Assembly (NCBI RefSeq): GCF_901709675.1
Contig: NC_051107.1
Location: 1,357,501 to 1,421,500 of the forward strand
Reading direction: 5' to 3'
Length of the DNA stretch: 64,000 nucleotides
DNA from: Syngnathus acus
Taxonomy: Eukaryota > Chordata > Actinopteri > Syngnathiformes > Syngnathidae
In this document: positions 58,576 through 64,000 of the stretch, piece after piece
Layout of the letters: the number at the start of each line of letters is the position of its first letter
Position numbering within the stretch: the first letter of the stretch is position 1
Position numbers and translations under genes: made by a program
Notes under the pieces: model-generated
Told to the model about the DNA's origin: nothing
What the model saw: the letters and a program-made list of their open reading frames with translations, nothing else
Database searches by the model: none

Positions 58576-61500
58576 TCATTTGCAGCAGGCCTTCTTCTTC
58601 AAAGGATGAGTGCTGAGGATGACGGTGGTGTCTCTCACCCGGTCCTCCTGCTCCATCAACACCCTGAGGGCATATTCAAACAAGAAACTGTGAATATTAA
58701 AAGTCTACTGTTGTGGGACCAAGATTAATCAATTCAAATAATTAATAAGACCTCGATGGAAAAAAAAGGGGAAACAATAAAAATCCACACCTGAAGTACT
58801 ACAGTTGCATATGTGTGCACACCCTTCTATAACTAGGATTTGGCTGTGTTTAGAATTAACCAATTACATTCACTCATGTTAAGTGGGCCAATGGAATATA
58901 TTTGGTGTTAATCAGAGGCACTTGTTTCAATTGGAACACAGTTTCACCAATTCTAAGAGAGGTGTGTACACTTATGCAAACACATTTCAGCATGTTTATT
59001 CTTGCTCCTCCTCTTGAAAAGATATGGAGTTGTACCGATAATGGGTCTCATTAAGAATGGAACACGTTTTTTTAAATACCCGGCATTTGAAGACAGCATG
59101 TAGAATTTTACATCAACTGTATTGAGGGCTATACTACATGCTACGCTAACATTTGTGATGTGATCATACCTGGCCAGGTGGGTTAAAGATTCAGTCACGT
59201 TCTTGCCGGTGTAGGCGCTGACCTCGTAGAACATCACCTTGCTTTCCTGCTCGGAAACCGCAAGCCATGAATGTTTTGTTTTTCCGATTCATTGTAGTCA
59301 CTGAGTTTGTTTGACGCTATTTTCGGGTTCTTCATACCCGTGCCAGGTGTTCTGCTTCCTTAAACGACACCTCTCTGTGTCCGTCCATGTCCATTTTGTT
59401 GCCCAGAACAAGGATTTGAACACCTTCTCCCGCAGCATCCTGAAAAAAATAAAGTGCTGACATGGCGTAAAATTAAAAGTGAAGGAAAGGGGAGGGGAGT
59501 TCCCGATGCCAGACCTTGACGTTGGCGAGCCAGGGTCGCACGGCCTTGAAGCTCTCCTCCAGCGTGACGTCGTACATCACCACCACGCCGTCGGCCTTGC
59601 GAAAGAACTGCTTGGTGATGCTGCGGTACCTGCGCCAACAACGCCGTCAACCTCCGTAACCCTCCGCTAATAGGACGCGGGGCCGCTGCCAAGAGCGCCG
59701 TCAATTTCTAAAGCCCATCGCAGTTGATTTATCCGCGGTTTGCGCTGAGCCGGCAGATTCAAAGAGGATGCGGCGGGAAATGAATTATGGCCGCTCACCT
59801 CTCTTGACCTGCCGTGTCCCAAAGCTGCATCGCTATCTGCATATTGTTCAAGGTGAGCGTCTTCACGCTGAAGTCGATCCCTAATGACAAGTCAAGAGTG
59901 ATGCATTAGTCAATAAGAAAATGAAATAACATTAATATTGTTATTTTATTTAATCATTACTTATTGAGAAATTGAGGGCAAAAATAAATAAAAAAAATCT
60001 ATTTTTTTCATTATTCATTGAGAGACAATGTAACTTTTATTCCATTCTAATTTTACACTTTCAAGTTAAAAACAGAACTTTCTCCTATTTCACTTTTTTA
60101 TTTAAACGCCAAGTGGTGCGCACACACCACGGTTTGGTGAAGAAAAAAAAAGAGGACTAGGACAGATGAAAGTGAGAAACTAATCCTGCCTGACATAATC
60201 TACAAGTTATTTCATGTGACTTGCAAATTGCCTTAGCATCTTAAAAAGAAAAAAAAAAGACACTGACCCACAGTCGCCGTTGTGGATGGATGGAAATGTC
60301 CCTCACAAAAGGAGCGAAGAAGCGACGTCTTGCCTACGCTGGAGTTGCCCACCAGGACCACCTTGAAAAGTCGACTGGGGCCTAACACGGGCACTTCCGC
60401 CACCTCCAATGAAAGAAAGAAAAGAAATCTATGTAGAAATGTGGCGGGTGGGTTAAAATGTCGTGATGTCACCTACATGCTGGGTCTCCTTCCCGACCGG
60501 CTGCCCCCGTGGCGACATGGGGGTCTTCTTCTTGGCCTGGAAAAACCGTCCCGCTTTGACCAAGCTGCATTCCAAATCGCTGCGCGCCTCCTCGCTGTCT
60601 TCCTCCTCGCTGAGCTGGTGCAGTAGGAGCTGCGGCTCCCCCTGGAGGAGGTGAGGCAGGTGGTCCTCCTCGATGGAGATGACCCGGCGGAGGGGCCACC
60701 CGCCCGGGGGGGAGTCCAGCACCTCATCATCGGCTTTGGCTTCCAGCCTCTTGCTCCTCTCTCTGGAGGTCCTCCTAAAACTCGAGGACCTGGCGATGGC
60801 TTTCTTGCCCTTGGCTCTCACGTTGTGAGATTTGGGAAGGGCGGGGCCGCCGTAGCCGTTAGCCAATCCGGCGCTCTTCTTCACGACGGCGGCGTCGTCC
60901 TCACTGCAGGAGGAGGAAGCGACAAACACGATTTGAAGGTGCTCTATAGGCAAGGCCTCCAGAGACTGGTAGGAGCCATCCGGCACCAGAGGAGATCTTT
61001 GAAAACAGGAGAAACAGAGGATGTCCTCAAATGTTAATTATGTTCCAAAAATGCAAAGAAGGCAGATATCCTCTGTTTTTCCTTTTATGACACTGTAAAG
61101 ATGGACGGGTCACCTTTTGGCAGGCTGGCTGCTGTCGTCAAACATGTCGGCCAGGCCGGCTCGCTCCTTCTGCTTTTTCCTCAGAGATGTTCTTGGCTGT
61201 TTGAAAGAAAACGTAGAGTTCAAAACATTTGTATTCCTTTGATTATAATAATGATAATAATAATAAAATACACACCACACCAGAGCAGATGTCCCGCTCG
61301 TCCTTGAGATGTTTGTTCATCTCCCTGGGAAGAAGCAAAAAAAAAGGGATTAAGGAAAAAATGAATTCTGAGAGATTAAGGTAAAAATTTATTCTGATAA
61401 AAATGATTCCAAGTGTTGTTTTGGTGGACCTGAGGAGGTCAAGCTGCTTCATGAGGCTTTGCTTCTCTCTTTGCAGTCCTTCCGTCACTCTGTACATTTC

Positions 61501-63995
61501 CCTGGAGGGAAAGAAAAATATTTCAAATTAAAATGGTGTTATGAGTTAGAATAAAAGTACGCATAAAGTACACAAGTCAAAGAATTTATTTTGGTAATTC
61601 ACAAGCCTCTTAATTTATGCTGATCCACAAAATAAAATCCAGATTTCCATTATAATAACCAATTATATTTAAAAATATTTTTATTTTATTTTTTATTTTA
61701 TCCAGATTGCCATTATAATAACCAATTATATTTTATTTTTTTAATTTAGATTTTTTGTGTGGAAAATGGCGCATGCAGTGTGAGGACCCACATCTCCTTC
61801 TCCTGGTGCAGGCGTGCGGCCTGCTCCTGCAGCATGGCCAGCTGGTCTTGGGCCACCAGCAGCTCCTGGCTGGTGCTCTCCAGCGCCCGCGCCAGCTCAT
61901 CATTGGTCATCTTCAGCTTGACGTTCTCCACGTGGCTCTCCTGCTTCTCACTGCTCAGCTCATGGCACTCCAACTCCAACTAAAGGAGAAGAACATTTCA
62001 CAAAAATAAATAAATGAATTTAAAAAAAAGCACGTGAAAGATATTGAGCTCATTACTCTCTTCTGCTTTTGGAAAAGGAGTTCCAGCTCCCTCTCCTTGG
62101 AGGACAGCTGATCTTCCAGGTCCTGGCTTCTCGACTGGAGGCGCTCCGAGTCCTGCGGGGGTCAAAGTTGAGCGCGTATGTGCATGTTTGTTTATAAACC
62201 CAAATGTACCTTCAGCAGCAGCCTGTCCTTCTCCGTCTTGATCTGGGCTTCCATCTCCTCGTACAGGTGGCGGATCTCGTTGTCGTGCGTCGCCGCCCTC
62301 CTGAACATTCCAGAACAGCCTCAAGCGCCCCTCCGGCAATTACAAGCTAAAAGCTAATTAGCCGTACCATGAGGCGTCACGAGAACATGAGCCTAATTAT
62401 GTTGGTTCACGACAAGCATACGTTTGTGTTTCATACATGGACTAAATCGTCTCTCGGGGTGCGGTGTGTTTTCTCGCGGGCTAAAAAACCGAGATTAGCG
62501 GTCATTTGACACGGATAAAGTCTGATTAAGAGATTGTTCCAAGTACAGTTTGTATGATAACAACATTCTTCCTTATTATATACATATTTCTTTGACCTCT
62601 GGAGGGCGCTCTCCATGTCCTTCTTGTCCTGGTGGGCCTCTTTGATTTGATGGGTGACCCTAGCCAGGAACTCCTCAAAGTTGGACAGGAGGTGAGGTTC
62701 GTCCCGCCTGAGCTGCGCCCACAAACTGCGCACCTCGTCCGGGCTGGAGGAGGGAAATAAAAAGTAAGTCGAGATATTTTTGATCGGAGAATAAGCTCAT
62801 CGGGGTTTCCACGCACTCCTCAAAAACATTACTGGCTCCAAGGCTGTCCAGCAACATACAGAAGTGACCCTCTTCCTCGTCCTCGCCTCCGGACAGCTTG
62901 GCTTCCCATTGGCTCTGGAAGAAGGCCTCTTTGGTACGGGAGCCTGGAACCTGAGTCTGGGCCGGCTCGTCGGTCACCGAGATTCTCCGACCGTGGAGGA
63001 ACTGACCTGTAGTAAACCCAGTGGGAGTTTATTCCAAATGAAAATAAAAAAAGAGCATGAGAAAGTGTTTCACAACTGTTAAACTGGAGAAAATAAACAA
63101 CTCCATACTAAATGTTTTTTTTTTTTAATGTATTGCTCATAAATGTTAAACCCACCGATAGACCTATTTTTAAACTGTTTTTTATCAACTCAATGAAACT
63201 GTACTGCACCAAAATAGTTAAACAAATCCAAATGTTATTTAGGCAAGGATTCTTCTGCAAACCACTAGAGAGAGCCCGTGTATCGCAATTTGAGAATTAC
63301 TAAGAAAGCAGAAGTTTAAAATGTAAAAAGAAAAAACAGATTAGCACAAATTATGTCATCTAAACTGGAAAGTGTCTGAACTTGTTAAATGGAATGTTTA
63401 GAATCTGGATCACAGCAGGATTTGAACGAGTGTTTCTTATTATTTTTATGTTTGAAATTAGAATACGTGGTCTTTTTATGTACATAGTTTTTGGAGCTAA
63501 ATGGAGTTCAAATATTATAGTTTGCTTTAGTTTGAGGACATATAAAAGATTATTATTTTTTTTACATTTTCATCCACAAAAAGATAAATTATATTACAAT
63601 TAAAATAAATAATAAAAACAAATTTAAAATAATAAAAATAAATTAATTTATTGAATGAACATAGCAGAACGTACTGAATCCCGAAGAAAAGGCCTCAAGC
63701 GTGAGATAACCAGTGTGCTTCGTATCCAGAGAGTCAAAGACGTCCTCCAACTCCTCGGCCGACAGCGGCAGCTCCCTGTGGAGCCTCTGACATCACAACC
63801 TCAGATGCTTTCGAACACATCCGACTCCCCCCTACCCACCAGGCCGACTCTCACCCTCATGTCGGTGCGTGTGATGAAGCCCCGGCCCTCCACGTCGCAT
63901 GTCTGGAAGAACTCCTTGGTCTTATCCAGCATGGCAATGCGACCCCAGCCTGATTTGCGAGCGCCAGGTCTCCTGGTCTCCTCCTCGTGCTCCAT
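58576..63995 (-). CDS. cracr2a: EF-hand calcium-binding Rab GTPase CRACR2A (RAB46/EFCAB4B)
   Basis: Seventeen coding exons: 63995-63855, 63786-63675, 63006-62817, 62743-62597, 62300-62210, 62152-62057, 61979-61792, 61501-61430, 61324-61276, 61196-61114, 60996-60477, 60403-60268, 59880-59799, 59629-59515, 59439-59338, 59246-59170, 58663-58576. About 762 residues; human long form 731. EF-hand pair at 34-45 and 68-79, coiled coil about 185-360, low-complexity linker with [13 protein letters not shown] (548-560), then a Rab domain: GNSSVGKTS 582-590, WDTAGQER 629-636, NKMD 688-691, SAY 718-720, and a CC near the C-terminus for prenylation. In mammals it regulates store-operated calcium entry and vesicle traffic. 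Start at 63995 is the first ATG visible; an upstream coding exon outside the window is possible. Exon 9 donor is ambiguous (61276 or 61279). The second EF loop is degenerate. Confidence 0.93.
58800..59000. repeat. Fish dispersed repeat in the last cracr2a intron
   Basis: GTGTGCACACCCTTCTATAA, TTTAGAATTAACCAATTACA and a GGTGTGTACACTTATGCAAA end match a repeat I recognise from many teleost genomes. Boundaries approximate. Confidence 0.5.
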
Positions 63996-64000
63996 CTTCA

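Noticed and set aside
58576-63995. Assignment as RASEF/RAB45 or RAB44
   Set aside because: The domain order is shared, but [17 protein letters not shown], the linker layout and linkage to PRMT8 point to CRACR2A.

Overview
This is vertebrate nuclear DNA, almost certainly from a ray-finned (teleost) fish. Genes are split by GT-AG introns, several only 62-74 bp long. The spacers carry fish-type DNA transposon remnants (hAT-like, Tc1/mariner-like MITEs), CA runs and long AT-rich stretches. The exact species cannot be read from the sequence; a percomorph is my guess. Nothing prokaryotic or viral is visible.

Four protein-coding genes can be supported, and they occupy the two ends of the window. 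(1) A short minus-strand exon at 8391-8496 encodes the signal peptide and first mature residues of a class 3 semaphorin, closest to SEMA3A. The rest of that gene lies beyond the left edge, so 1-8390 is its first intron. (2) tspan11 (minus, seven coding exons, 45380-50370, plus a non-coding first exon near 51.5 kb) encodes a complete 253-residue tetraspanin. An overlooked alternative last exon may lie in its final intron. (3) prmt8 (plus, ten coding exons, 53322-58052) encodes a complete 402-residue membrane-anchored arginine methyltransferase. (4) cracr2a (minus, 17 coding exons, 58576-63995) encodes an about 762-residue EF-hand / coiled-coil / Rab GTPase; its N-terminus lies at the extreme right edge.

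Layout: tspan11 and prmt8 are head to head across about 1.7 kb. prmt8 and cracr2a are tail to tail with poly(A) signals only about 55 bp apart. tspan11 and the semaphorin are co-oriented, separated by about 36 kb with no recognisable gene. PRMT8 and CRACR2A are also close neighbours on human 12p13, so part of this order is ancient. The four proteins are not a pathway: an axon-guidance ligand, a membrane organiser, a neuronal methyltransferase and a calcium/vesicle GTPase.

The 36-kb spacer holds transposon copies (17.8, 20.1, 14.3, 28.0, 33.3 kb), low-complexity tracts, and a few short symmetrical sequences that may be regulatory. The points most worth a second look are: the candidate alternative fourth transmembrane exon of tspan11; a degenerate second EF-hand in cracr2a; an array of oestrogen-response-element-like palindromes at the 3' end of prmt8; and a nested transposon whose empty site is preserved in a sister copy 30 kb away.
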